Origin: Roseivirga pacifica
Lineage (GTDB): Bacteria > Bacteroidota > Bacteroidia > Cytophagales > Cyclobacteriaceae
NCBI RefSeq assembly: GCF_900111145.1
Contig: NZ_FOIR01000001.1
Coordinates: forward strand, 441,501 to 505,500
DNA length: 64,000 nt
Reading direction: 5' to 3'
In this document: positions 46,020 to 54,547 of the stretch, in pieces
How positions within the stretch are numbered: the first letter of the stretch is position 1
Layout: each line of letters begins with the position of its first letter
Translations under genes and position numbers: made by a program
Notes under the pieces: generated by a model
What the model was told of the DNA's origin: nothing
Databases searched by the model: none
Seen by the model: only the letters and a program-made list of their open reading frames with translations

Positions 46020-48401
46020 ATGAGACTCCTGAATTCGCTGTTTTTTTCGCTACTTCTCATTAGTGCGTTTTCCCTAAATGCACAAAAATACTGCACTTAC
46101 AATGTTAGTGGGGTTGTTAAATCTTCTGAAGACGGAAGTACCCTGCCATTAGCAACACTCGAATTTGTAATCAATGAGAAATCGGCCATTACCGATGTTG
46201 AAGGCAAATTTGAAATAAAGGAGTTGTGTCAGTCGAACATTCAAATCCGCATTCGGTATGTTGGCTTCGAAACCCTAATAAAAGACTATACGCTTAAGAC
46301 CGGCAATAATGAATTGGAGATATTGCTGGATCCTAGTTCGCAATCGCTCGATGAAGTAACCATAGAGGGTGAAAAAGCAGAGGAGATCGCTTCTCTACAA
46401 CTTTCAAAAATTGGTGCTGAAGAAATTAATAAAGCTCCAGCAAAGTCATTGGGCGAAGTGCTTTCTGAGTTTACAGGGGTGAATGTATTGCAAACCGGGC
46501 CTACTATTGCCAAACCCGTAATTCATGGCTTGCACAGTAACCGTATCCTTATTCTCAACAATGGAATTCGCCAAGAGGGCCAGCAATGGGGGCAAGAGCA
46601 TGCTCCGGAAATTGACCCCTTTGTAGCGAACAATTTAGAGCTGATAAAGGGCGCTGCTGCAGTAAAATACGGAGCTGATGCAATTGGTGGAGTTATTCTG
46701 GTAAACCCAGATGACTTGCCAAGTGAGGCCGGTATTAGCGGAAAGGCCAGTTTAATTGGTGCTAGCAACAATGGGCTTTATTCTGGTTCGGGTTTGTTAG
46801 AAGGAGGTTTTAAAGGTATTGATGGCCTTGGCTGGCGCGTGCAGGGTACTTATAAACGTGCGGGAGATGCAAAGGCAGCAGACTATCGCCTTACCAATAC
46901 CGGAATGAAGGAATTGAATTACTCTGTGGGCTTGGGTTACCACAAAGCCGATGGCGGTGCGGAGTTGTTCTACAGTAGTTTTAGTGCCGAATATGGCATT
47001 TTGCGTAGTGCACACATCGGTAACCTAACGGACTTGGAAAATGCCATTGGCAGCGATAGACCTTTGTTCATTGAAGACTTTAGCTACGATATCAATAACC
47101 CATATCAAGATGTAAAACATCAGCTTTTGAAAGCAAATGCTCACAAAACTGTTGATGGCTTGGGCGAGTTTAACGTACAGTATGGCTTTCAGCATAACAA
47201 TAGAAAGGAGTTTGATGTGAGAAGGGGCGGCAGGTCTGAAACGCCAAGCCTATCGCTCGATCTTTATACCCACACGGTGGAACTCGATTTGAATTTTACC
47301 GCAGGAGAATACTGGCGAGGCGATGCAGGCTTTAGCTTTATGTATCAGAATAATGAGAACAATCCGGAAACAGGCATTCGTCCATTAATTCCAGACTTTG
47401 AAAACTGGACTGGTGGTGCCCATGGAATTATGCGATATGTGCGCGATAAGTATGAGCTAGAAGCCGGAGTTCGTTATGACATGAAGCACTATTTGGTAAA
47501 GCGTTTCGACCAAAACAACCAATTGCAAAAGCCGGAGTTCGATTTTAATAACGTTACCGGATCTATAGGCGGGTTGTTCTATCTTCAGAACAGTTGGATG
47601 TTCAGAACAAATGTAGGAACGGCCTGGCGCGCACCACACGTAAACGAATTATATAGTGAAGGCTTGCACCATGGCGCAGCAGCTATTGAAGAGGGCAACG
47701 ACCAATTGGTAAGCGAAAAGGCAGTAAAATGGATCAACACACTTTCCAAGCAAACCACAAAGTGGAGAATGGAGTTTACCGCTTACTATAACCTGATTAA
47801 CGACTACATTTACCTGAGGCCGGAAGATGTTGCGCTGACTATTCGTGGAGCATTCCCAGTGCTGCGTTATCAGCAAACCGATGCCAGTTTTCTTGGCTTC
47901 GATACGGACTTTGAATATCAAGTTGCTAACCCTTCTACCATAAGTGCTAAGCTTTCGTACATCAGAGCAGAGGATTTGAATACGAATGCTCCGTTGATTA
48001 ACATTCCGGCAAGCCAAGCACAACTAGGTTACGAGCATAAATTTGTAAGCCAGAAGCTGGTTGAACCATTTGTGCGATTGGATGTGATTGGTGTGGCAAG
48101 GCAATGGAATGACCCAAGGGTGGTGACGATAGCGGAAATTCGAGAGGCCGATCAGAATGATGAAGACCTATTTGCAATGGACGGTAGCATCTTCGATATA
48201 ATGGAAGTGCCCGATGGTTACGTAAACTTTAACATTAGTGCTGGTTTTGGCATTCCTACTAAAAGCGGCAATCCAATAGATGTTTTTCTATCGGTAGAAA
48301 ATGCCCTTAACAATAGCTACAGAAACTACCTCAACAGGTTTAGGTATTATGCTGATGATGTTGGGCGAAATGTAAGCCTAAGAATTAACTACAGCTTCTA
48401 G
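46020..48401 (+). CDS. TonB-dependent receptor, ZnuD-like plug
   Basis: This 793-residue protein has a signal peptide ending LNAQK, a carboxypeptidase-like regulatory domain (about 28-115) and a plug (about 135-240). The plug carries IHGLHSNRILILNNGIRQEGQQWGQEHAPEIDPF in two blocks. That motif resembles the plug of zinc/heme-type receptors such as ZnuD. A 22-strand barrel follows and ends NVSLRINYSF, the aromatic outer-membrane signal. No His-rich loop is seen, so zinc specificity is not established. No STN domain or partner lipoprotein is adjacent. A hairpin that may end both this gene and hisA lies immediately downstream. Confidence 0.9.
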   Translation: MRLLNSLFFSLLLISAFSLNAQKYCTYNVSGVVKSSEDGSTLPLATLEFVINEKSAITDVEGKFEIKELCQSNIQIRIRYVGFETLIKDYTLKTGNNELEILLDPSSQSLDEVTIEGEKAEEIASLQLSKIGAEEINKAPAKSLGEVLSEFTGVNVLQTGPTIAKPVIHGLHSNRILILNNGIRQEGQQWGQEHAPEIDPFVANNLELIKGAAAVKYGADAIGGVILVNPDDLPSEAGISGKASLIGASNNGLYSGSGLLEGGFKGIDGLGWRVQGTYKRAGDAKAADYRLTNTGMKELNYSVGLGYHKADGGAELFYSSFSAEYGILRSAHIGNLTDLENAIGSDRPLFIEDFSYDINNPYQDVKHQLLKANAHKTVDGLGEFNVQYGFQHNNRKEFDVRRGGRSETPSLSLDLYTHTVELDLNFTAGEYWRGDAGFSFMYQNNENNPETGIRPLIPDFENWTGGAHGIMRYVRDKYELEAGVRYDMKHYLVKRFDQNNQLQKPEFDFNNVTGSIGGLFYLQNSWMFRTNVGTAWRAPHVNELYSEGLHHGAAAIEEGNDQLVSEKAVKWINTLSKQTTKWRMEFTAYYNLINDYIYLRPEDVALTIRGAFPVLRYQQTDASFLGFDTDFEYQVANPSTISAKLSYIRAEDLNTNAPLINIPASQAQLGYEHKFVSQKLVEPFVRLDVIGVARQWNDPRVVTIAEIREADQNDEDLFAMDGSIFDIMEVPDGYVNFNISAGFGIPTKSGNPIDVFLSVENALNNSYRNYLNRFRYYADDVGRNVSLRINYSF

Positions 48402-48418
48402 AAAGTGCTGGAAAGAGA

Positions 48419-48444
48419 AAAGCCTAATTATTTAATTAGGCTTT
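48419..48444. terminator. Bidirectional terminator overlapping the hisA 3' end
   Basis: A perfect 12-base stem, aaagcctaatta/taattaggcttt, with a two-base loop spans the last codons of the minus-strand HisA-like gene. T-rich flanks occur on both strands. Confidence 0.65.
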
Positions 48445-49150
48445 CAATGTCTTTAAGGGTAAGGTTTCCTTCGAAGTAAGCTCGGCCAAAGATCACACTC
48501 TTTACACCAATGTCGGCTAACTTTTTGATGTCGTCTACAGAGCGAACGCCTCCGCTGGCCATAAAGTGAATTTCAGGGAATTTCTTTACTAAGTGCTCGT
48601 AATGCTCAAAGTTTGGTCCTTCTTGAATACCGTCTTTAGCGGTATCGGCACTTTTTACATACTTAATGCCACGCATGTAATAGTAATCAATGTGGTCATC
48701 TACATTGGTGTTAGAGCTTTTTTGCCATCCTTTAATGGCTACTTTGCCCTCTTTTACATCGGCAGAAAGCGTAACTTTTTCGCGACCGTAAGAAACTAGC
48801 CATGACGAGAAAAGCTCCTTTTTTAATACAGCAACAGAAGCCGCAGTTACAGAGGCTGCACCAAACTCATAGGCTTTACTAATGTCTCCATCGGTAGAAA
48901 CACCACCACCAAAATCGATATGCAAATTGGTGTAGCGAGCAATTGCCTCTAAAATGTGGTAGTTAACAGGCGAACCCTTTTTTGCGCCATCAAGGTCTAC
49001 CAAGTGAATTCGCTTAACCCCGTAGTCTTCAAACTGGCGAGCAATATCAACCGGACTGTCCTTATAAACAGTTTCACTGCTATAGTCTCCTTGCTTCAGT
49101 TTGGTAATCTTACCATCTATTATGGTAATGGAAGGGATTATTTGAATCAT
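48428..49150 (-). CDS. HisA-like TIM barrel, catalytic Asp replaced
   Basis: The protein has 240 residues. The fold is clearly HisA: IIDGKITKLKQGDYSSETVY, VDLDGAKKGSPVNYHILE, the phosphate-binding DFGGGVSTDGDI, SADVKEGKV and ASGGVRSVDDI...FGRAYFEG. In known HisA enzymes the motif PAxDxxxG holds the general base. Here it reads IIPSITIIDG, so Thr9 stands where that Asp should be. The second catalytic Asp (SADVKEG) is kept, but the later TDIxRDG motif has become SADTAKDG. No other his gene is nearby. It may be a HisA-related protein with another substrate rather than the histidine pathway isomerase. A TATTTTTG box precedes it at 49178-49185. Confidence 0.85.
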   Translation of the reverse strand: MIQIIPSITIIDGKITKLKQGDYSSETVYKDSPVDIARQFEDYGVKRIHLVDLDGAKKGSPVNYHILEAIARYTNLHIDFGGGVSTDGDISKAYEFGAASVTAASVAVLKKELFSSWLVSYGREKVTLSADVKEGKVAIKGWQKSSNTNVDDHIDYYYMRGIKYVKSADTAKDGIQEGPNFEHYEHLVKKFPEIHFMASGGVRSVDDIKKLADIGVKSVIFGRAYFEGNLTLKDIESLIK

Positions 49151-49177
49151 GTGGCAATTTTAGGGTTTAGTGTGCGC

Positions 49178-49185
49178 CAAAAATA
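49178..49185 (-). promoter_or_regulatory. -7 box for the HisA-like gene
   Basis: On the minus strand this reads TATTTTTG, an exact TAnnTTTG match, ending 27 bases before the ATG at 49150. No suitably spaced TTG was found. Confidence 0.45.
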
Positions 49186-49291
49186 AGCATATTCGCTTCA
49201 CGCGCTACACGCAATGCTTTAAATATTTGTTACTTGTAGAGCAGAAAAATATACCAAAAAAATGCCACTTGAGCAACGAAAAACTTAGCGT

Positions 49292-49996
49292 TTATCCGGC
49301 TTGAGCATCGGTAATTAGTTTAAAACCACTTCCGTGCAAGGTCATAATCTGTACGGTTTCGTCAACCTTAAGGTGTTTACGCAGCTTGGCAATATAAACG
49401 TCCATACTACGGGCGTTAAAGTAGCTATCGTCTCTCCAAATAATTTTTAGCGCAGTAGACCTGTCTAGTGGTTGGTTAATGTGCAAGCACAAAAGCCTTA
49501 AAAGCTCCGATTCTTTACTAGTAAGCTTGGTTTGATTACCGCTCTGACTCAACACTTGCTTGTCGTAATCAAAGTGAAAAGAGCCGAACTCAAACTCTTT
49601 CTGATCGGAGATTTGAGGATTCTTTTCAGCAGTTCTTCTTAAAATAGCCTGAATACGTAGCAGCAATTCTTCCATGCTGAATGGCTTGGTAATGTAGTCA
49701 TCACCACCAATTTTAAACCCTTCAATGGTGTCTTCCTTCATTGATTTGGCCGTTAAAAAGATGATTGGCGTAACCGAATCGTTCTTTCTAATTTCTTTGG
49801 CCATAGAAAAGCCATCCTTTTTTGGCAGCATTACATCAAAAAGGCAAAGGTCGTAAGGATCCGATTTAAATGCCCTTAGTCCTTCTTCACCGTCACGGCA
49901 AAGTTTGGTTTCGTAACCTTTTACGCTCAAATATTCATGAAGAATTTGCCCAAGATTCGGGTCGTCTTCAACCAATAAAATTTTAAAACTAGCCAT
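49292..49996 (-). CDS. OmpR-family response regulator
   Basis: This 234-residue protein has a receiver domain with the acidic pocket VEDD, phospho-acceptor Asp54 (CLFDVMLP) and the Lys of ITKPF. A winged-helix DNA-binding domain (about 130-230) follows, with LTSKESELLRLLCLHINQPLDR and DVYIAKLRKHL. The gene overlaps the 3' end of the upstream kinase gene by eight bases, so they are a cognate pair on one message. Its targets are likely envelope genes, possibly including the acidic T9SS protein on the other side of the kinase, though that is inference. Confidence 0.95.
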   Translation of the reverse strand: MASFKILLVEDDPNLGQILHEYLSVKGYETKLCRDGEEGLRAFKSDPYDLCLFDVMLPKKDGFSMAKEIRKNDSVTPIIFLTAKSMKEDTIEGFKIGGDDYITKPFSMEELLLRIQAILRRTAEKNPQISDQKEFEFGSFHFDYDKQVLSQSGNQTKLTSKESELLRLLCLHINQPLDRSTALKIIWRDDSYFNARSMDVYIAKLRKHLKVDETVQIMTLHGSGFKLITDAQAG

Positions 49997-51563
49997 GTGT
50001 AAACGGTAAATATATTTTAAATGTGCTGCCTTTGCCTAATTCACTCTTCACGCTAATGTCTCCCTCGTGCATGTCTACCACCTTTTTTACGTAAGAAAGG
50101 CCAAGGCCAAAGCCTTTTACATCGTGCACGTTGCCGGTAGAAACGCGATAGAATTTATCGAAAATTTTCTCAATAGCCTCTTTGGCCATGCCAATTCCCT
50201 TGTCGGAAACCTTAATAATGATACCTGTGGAAATGTTCTCGGTGCGAATGTTTATTTCTGGGGCATCGCTAGAATACTTAATCGCATTGTCTAGCAAGTT
50301 GTTCACAATATTGGTAAGGTGTACTTTGTCGCCCTCCACCATTGTTTGGTTGGCCAAAAGTTGGCTCGAAATACTGCCTTGGCGCTTTTCTACAGAAAGC
50401 CTAGCATTTACTAAAGCCTTCTGAATGATATCGTGAATTTCGGTTTGCTCAATCTTGAGCTTAAAGTCTTTTTTATCCAAGCTGGCAATTTGTAGCACTT
50501 TTTCTACCTGTAAGCCCAAGCGCTTGTTTTCGTCCCGAATTACGCCCACGTAGCGATCTACAATGCCATCATTCTTGCGAATGTCATGATCTTGAAGCGC
50601 TTCTGTCGCCAGCGAAACCGTAGCAATTGGCGTTTTAAACTCGTGAGTCATATTATTGATAAAGTCATTCTTAATATCAGAAATGCGCTTTTGCTGTAGA
50701 ATAACCTTAACCGCATAGCCAAAGCAACCAATAACAATGAGCATTAACAGGCCAGAAGCCGATAGCGGCATAAGCGCCTGTTTGAATATGTAGTTGCGCT
50801 TGTTCGGAAAGTCGATTGTAATATAAAAGTCCTTTTCAATGATGTCCATCGGGAAGAGTTTTGCTTCCAAATCGCTGCTACGTAGGCCTTCAGTGTCCTC
50901 TTCTTTGTCTATATTTTTAAAAGGGAATTTATCCGTCTTTTTTTGATAAATGCCATAGTTGTATGGCAATGCAACTCCTCTGTTTTTAAGTTCAGAATCG
51001 AGTACCTCGTCTAGCTGAGAAAGGTTTACACGCTCAAACAGGTTGTCGCTGCCCATCAGGTGGTTTGCCCAGCTGTTTTTAAGGCTTTGCATGCGCTGGT
51101 TCATTTGTCTTTCGATCATCAGCTGCTGGTTTTGCTGGTCTACAGGCCCTAAGGCCTGCATATGACGTGCAAAGGCGCCAAAGTCTATATTCAAGGAAAT
51201 TTGCCTGGTGCGTTCATCAACACTAAAGTTGATCACACTTTCCATAAACTCTATGGGGGGCTGCATGCTACCCCCTTGCCCCATTTGTGGTGCGTTATTT
51301 ATGTTTCTTAAGGTGTCCCTTATCGATTCCAGCTGGGCTTGCGGAAAAGGCATAATGCTGTTTACATCGTTCTGCAAAAAGTTGTAGTCGTTTTGCAAAG
51401 CCATTTTGCTGGCCACTTCGTTTAGGGCATTCTGCACCGATTGGTTAAAGCGCTCGTTGTTCACGTTCATAACCTCGGTAATCCAGTAGAACTGAAAGGC
51501 AATTAAACCCAACAGTGCTACACTCATAAGTCCTATCAACCAACGTATCCTAAACCGGCTCAT
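49989..51563 (-). CDS. Two-component sensor histidine kinase
   Basis: The protein has 524 residues. TM1 is at about 8-28 (LIGLMSVALLGLIAFQFYW) and TM2 at about 268-292 (ASGLLMLIVIGCFGYAVKVIL), with a periplasmic sensor loop of roughly 235 residues between. That loop is Gln/Met/Asn-rich and contains predicted helices (QQNQQLMIERQMNQRM). The DHp helix has the H-box HEFKTPIATVSL (His about 306), and the ATPase part has NNLLDNAIKYS, VSDKGIGM and GFGLGLSYVKKV. A TACTTTTG box at 51569-51576 sits only five bases before the ATG, hinting at a leaderless message. The regulator gene follows with an eight-base overlap. Confidence 0.95.
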   Translation of the reverse strand: MSRFRIRWLIGLMSVALLGLIAFQFYWITEVMNVNNERFNQSVQNALNEVASKMALQNDYNFLQNDVNSIMPFPQAQLESIRDTLRNINNAPQMGQGGSMQPPIEFMESVINFSVDERTRQISLNIDFGAFARHMQALGPVDQQNQQLMIERQMNQRMQSLKNSWANHLMGSDNLFERVNLSQLDEVLDSELKNRGVALPYNYGIYQKKTDKFPFKNIDKEEDTEGLRSSDLEAKLFPMDIIEKDFYITIDFPNKRNYIFKQALMPLSASGLLMLIVIGCFGYAVKVILQQKRISDIKNDFINNMTHEFKTPIATVSLATEALQDHDIRKNDGIVDRYVGVIRDENKRLGLQVEKVLQIASLDKKDFKLKIEQTEIHDIIQKALVNARLSVEKRQGSISSQLLANQTMVEGDKVHLTNIVNNLLDNAIKYSSDAPEINIRTENISTGIIIKVSDKGIGMAKEAIEKIFDKFYRVSTGNVHDVKGFGLGLSYVKKVVDMHEGDISVKSELGKGSTFKIYLPFTHG

Positions 51564-51692
51564 CGCTTCAAAAGTACTCCAATTATTAGGCTAGTATAGC
51601 TTGCTTAACAATTATTAACATCCTTTAACCACCCTTTAACATAGCACAATAGTATAACTCGATAAATTCGTAACTGATTTAAACACAAGGTC

Positions 51693-52685
51693 ATGAATAG
51701 GTCGAAATTAAAATTGTATGTTTTTAGCACGCTGCTTATTATGAGCATGTTGTGTGCGTTTTCTTTTACCGCAAATGCGCAAGATGAGATGCGCGAAAGC
51801 AAGTCCGTTTCGATAAGTACTGGTGCCGATGGTAAGGTGACATTAAAGGTAACCAAGCGCATGGGCAACGATGAAACCAACTTTGAGAAGACTTACGATT
51901 CTTATGAGGACATGCAGAACGATCCGGATTTGGAAAAGTATGGTGTAAACCCGAATAACTTTGGCTTTGGAGGTGGTGCTTCGGGCTTTGGCGCAAACCC
52001 TAAATTCTTTTTTCATAATGGGCCAGGCCAACAGTTTTGGGACGATGATCTAGACCTGGATTCGCTCCGAAACCGCATTCATCCAATGATGCGCGGTGGC
52101 TTTGGTAGCAGCTTTGGGTTTGATGATGATGCCTTTATGGACATGGATTCTTTGATGAACAGCTTCCGCTTTAGTAATAAGAATGGTCGGTTTTTCTTTA
52201 ATGGTGAAGAAGTAATGGACATTGATTCGCTAAGAGAAGCCATGCGAGACAAGTTTGGGGCTTTTAAGTTCGATTTTGACTTCGGTGATTGGCAAGACAG
52301 TTTTAGCGGAAACTGGGATTACGACCATGATGATGAAGACCACCGCGTAATCACTAGGGCGCAAGTATTTGTGCGCTCGGCCAGGGCAGAAGATAAGGCC
52401 GTGGCTGGCACCGAGGCAATGGAAGCGCTGGAAATCAGAGACATTAGCTTTTACCCAAACCCTAGCGATGGCCGCTTTGATGTAGAGATGGAGACGGTTA
52501 GCGATTCGCAAGTTCAGGTAATTATTGTAGACAAAAATTCCAATGAGGTTTTTAATAAGTTAAGCAGTCCTAAGTCGGGTTATTTCAACTTTAGCGTTGA
52601 TTTATCTAGAGAAGGCAAGGGCATTTATGTAATGAAAGTACTGCAAGACGGTAAAGCCCTGACAAAAAGAATAATAGTAGAATAA
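51693..52685 (+). CDS. Asp/Phe-rich T9SS-secreted protein
   Basis: This 330-residue protein has a signal peptide ending TANAQ. The middle is unusual: long Asp/Phe/Gly/Met-rich stretches (FWDDDLDLDSLRNRIHP, FGFDDDAFMDMDSLMNSF, FKFDFDFGDWQD), with DSL/DMDSL repeating at least four times. The C-terminal 80 residues are a type A T9SS sorting domain (FYPNPSDGRFDVEM...GIYVMKVLQDGKALTKRIIVE, in parts), so it is secreted across the outer membrane and processed. The gene is divergent from the two-component genes with a 129-base gap, suggesting regulation by that system. Acidic repeats hint at calcium binding, which is inference. Confidence 0.8.
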   Translation: MNRSKLKLYVFSTLLIMSMLCAFSFTANAQDEMRESKSVSISTGADGKVTLKVTKRMGNDETNFEKTYDSYEDMQNDPDLEKYGVNPNNFGFGGGASGFGANPKFFFHNGPGQQFWDDDLDLDSLRNRIHPMMRGGFGSSFGFDDDAFMDMDSLMNSFRFSNKNGRFFFNGEEVMDIDSLREAMRDKFGAFKFDFDFGDWQDSFSGNWDYDHDDEDHRVITRAQVFVRSARAEDKAVAGTEAMEALEIRDISFYPNPSDGRFDVEMETVSDSQVQVIIVDKNSNEVFNKLSSPKSGYFNFSVDLSREGKGIYVMKVLQDGKALTKRIIVE

Positions 52686-52711
52686 AGTAGTAGATCATTT
52701 TCATTAGTTGT

Positions 52712-52744
52712 AAGGGAAGTATTTAGTGGTACTTCCCTTTTTTT
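52712..52744 (+). terminator. Strong terminator after the T9SS protein gene
   Basis: A ten-base stem, aagggaagta/tacttccctt, with an eight-base loop is followed by a long T run. Confidence 0.9.
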
Positions 52745-52758
52745 GTGCCAATGAGCCG

Positions 52759-52766
52759 TATATTTG
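52759..52766 (+). promoter_or_regulatory. -7 box for lysA
   Basis: TATATTTG matches TAnnTTTG exactly, 21 bases before the ATG at 52788 and just past the terminator. No correctly spaced TTG is seen. Confidence 0.5.
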
Positions 52767-52787
52767 GCGCTCAATATTTTAAAAGGC

Positions 52788-54023
52788 ATGGATATTTCTA
52801 ACAACCGTTATCAAATCCAAGGGGTTGACTTGCTAGAGTTGGCCAATACGTATGGAACACCGCTTTATGTTTATGATGCTGATAAGATCAAGTCGCAGTT
52901 CGACAAACTCAAATCTGCTTTTGATGGGGTAAAGGTTAGAATTAAGTATGCCGGAAAATCGCTAACCAATCTTTCAATTCTTAAGCTTTTAAGAAGTTAT
53001 GGTTCTGAACTAGACTGTGTGTCTATTCAAGAGGTGCACATGGGCTTGAAGGCTGGCTTTACGGCCGACCAAATTTTGTACACACCAAACTGCGTTAGCT
53101 TTGATGAAGTAAAGCAAGCCGTGGCTTTGGGTGTAATGATCAACCTGGACAACATCTCTTTGCTAGAGCAATTTGGTAACGAGTTTCATGGAACCGTGCC
53201 GGTATGTATTCGCCTGAATCCGCACATTATGGCGGGTGGTAATAAGAAGATTTCTACCGGGCATGCCGATTCAAAATTTGGTATTTCTATTTACCAAATG
53301 GCGCACATCGAGAAGGTAGTGAGCACCTATAACATAAATGTTACAGGCCTACACATGCACACCGGGTCCGATATTTTGGATGCAGAGGTGTTTCTTCGTG
53401 GTGCAGAAATCCTCTTTGATGCAGCCAAGCATTTTTCCGATTTGGAATTTATTGATTTCGGTAGCGGTTTTAAGGTGGCTTACAAAGAGGCCGATATTGT
53501 TACCGATATTGAGGAAGTTGGTGCCAAGTTGAGCGCAGCTTTTAAAGACTTTTGCAAAAGCTATGGGCGAGAGTTAGAAATGTGGTTCGAACCTGGCAAG
53601 TTTCTTGTAAGTGAGTCGGGCGTGTTTTTAACAAAAACCAATGTGGTAAAAACTACGCCAGCTACGGTGTTTGCCGGTGTAGACTCTGGTTTGAACCACC
53701 TGATAAGGCCAATGATGTACGATGCTTACCACGAGATTGTAAATATCTCTAACCATGGTGGTACCAAGCGGGTTTATACGGTGGTTGGTTACATTTGCGA
53801 AACTGATACTTTCGGCTTGGATAGAAAGCTAGACGAGGTTAAACAAGGAGATATTCTGATGTTTAAAAATGCCGGAGCCTATGCATTTAGTATGGCTTCT
53901 AATTACAACTCTCGTTTGCGCCCAGCAGAGGTACTAATTTATAAAGGAGCCCCTCATTTAATTCGTAAACGCGAAGAATTTGAGGATTTGCTGAGAAATC
54001 AAGTTGAAATAGATTTAGATTAG
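52788..54023 (+). CDS. lysA: Diaminopimelate decarboxylase
   Basis: This PLP enzyme converts meso-diaminopimelate to lysine. The protein has 411 residues from ATG 52788. The N-terminal barrel carries the PLP Lys in IKYAGKSLTNLS (the usual YAxKAN is altered to YAGKSL). Other elements are GSELDCVSIQE, LHMHTGSDI, FIDFGSGFKV and the EPGKFLVSESG loop. The usual CES motif reads CETDTFG, and YAFSMASNYNSRLRPAEVL completes the second domain. The changes in the PLP and CES motifs are notable but fit a divergent Bacteroidota branch. Cytochrome c follows by 22 bases. Confidence 0.88.
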   Translation: MDISNNRYQIQGVDLLELANTYGTPLYVYDADKIKSQFDKLKSAFDGVKVRIKYAGKSLTNLSILKLLRSYGSELDCVSIQEVHMGLKAGFTADQILYTPNCVSFDEVKQAVALGVMINLDNISLLEQFGNEFHGTVPVCIRLNPHIMAGGNKKISTGHADSKFGISIYQMAHIEKVVSTYNINVTGLHMHTGSDILDAEVFLRGAEILFDAAKHFSDLEFIDFGSGFKVAYKEADIVTDIEEVGAKLSAAFKDFCKSYGRELEMWFEPGKFLVSESGVFLTKTNVVKTTPATVFAGVDSGLNHLIRPMMYDAYHEIVNISNHGGTKRVYTVVGYICETDTFGLDRKLDEVKQGDILMFKNAGAYAFSMASNYNSRLRPAEVLIYKGAPHLIRKREEFEDLLRNQVEIDLD

Positions 54024-54045
54024 ACGTCCGAAAAACAAACTATAT

Positions 54046-54462
54046 ATGAAACGCGTAATTCAACTTAGCCTAGTGCTAGCCCTTTTCATTTCTTCTTTCA
54101 CTTTTAAAACGCAAGACGATAAGTTGAAAAAGAGTATGGATGCCGGAAAGGGAGTTTATAACGGAATTTGTATGGCTTGCCACTTAGGCGAAGGTCAGGG
54201 AATTCCAAGTGTATTTCCTCCATTGGCCAAGTCAGACTATTTAATGAAAGATACTGACAGAGCCATTGAAACCTTAATTAAAGGTTTGAGTGGAGAAGTA
54301 ACCGTAAATGGAACAAAATACAACCAAGTAATGCCTCCTACCGGTCTTGACGATCAAGATATTGCAGACGTATTGAACTATGTAATGAACTCTTGGGGAA
54401 ACAAGGCAGAAAAAATGGTTACCAAAGCTAAGGTGGCCGAAGTGCGAGCAGACTTAGACTAA
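54046..54462 (+). CDS. Class I c-type cytochrome
   Basis: This 138-residue exported protein has one heme-binding CMACH (41-45) and a likely Met ligand in QVMPPTG (about 105). The pattern VFPPLAKSDYL follows the usual soluble cytochrome c form. The C-terminus has an extra Lys-rich helix. It would be an electron carrier or the mono-heme subunit of a dehydrogenase in the periplasm, but no redox partner gene is adjacent. The signal peptide lacks a clear lipobox, so it is probably soluble. Confidence 0.88.
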   Translation: MKRVIQLSLVLALFISSFTFKTQDDKLKKSMDAGKGVYNGICMACHLGEGQGIPSVFPPLAKSDYLMKDTDRAIETLIKGLSGEVTVNGTKYNQVMPPTGLDDQDIADVLNYVMNSWGNKAEKMVTKAKVAEVRADLD

Positions 54463-54470
54463 ACCCTTAC

Positions 54471-54520
54471 AATAATCTCCTTACATTATGGTTAATACTT
54501 TGAAACGTAAGGAGATTATT
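54471..54520. repeat. 14-bp inverted repeat between cytochrome c and lipoprotein genes
   Basis: aataatctccttac (54471-54484) pairs perfectly with gtaaggagattatt (54507-54520) across a 22-base loop. There is no strong T run after it. It may be a weak terminator or an operator. It overlaps an upstream ATG (54488), which supports the later start at 54548. Confidence 0.6.
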
Positions 54521-54547
54521 CCTTCCAACAAACAACTCAAGGTGGTC

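Noticed and set aside
48428-49150. Naming this gene hisA without reservation
   Set aside because: The general-base Asp of the PAxD motif is replaced by Thr and no his gene neighbours it, so the symbol was withheld.
54488-54547. Earlier ATG for the propeller lipoprotein
   Set aside because: It falls inside a 14-base inverted repeat and would bury the lipobox 20 residues further in. ATG 54548 gives a normal lipoprotein signal.
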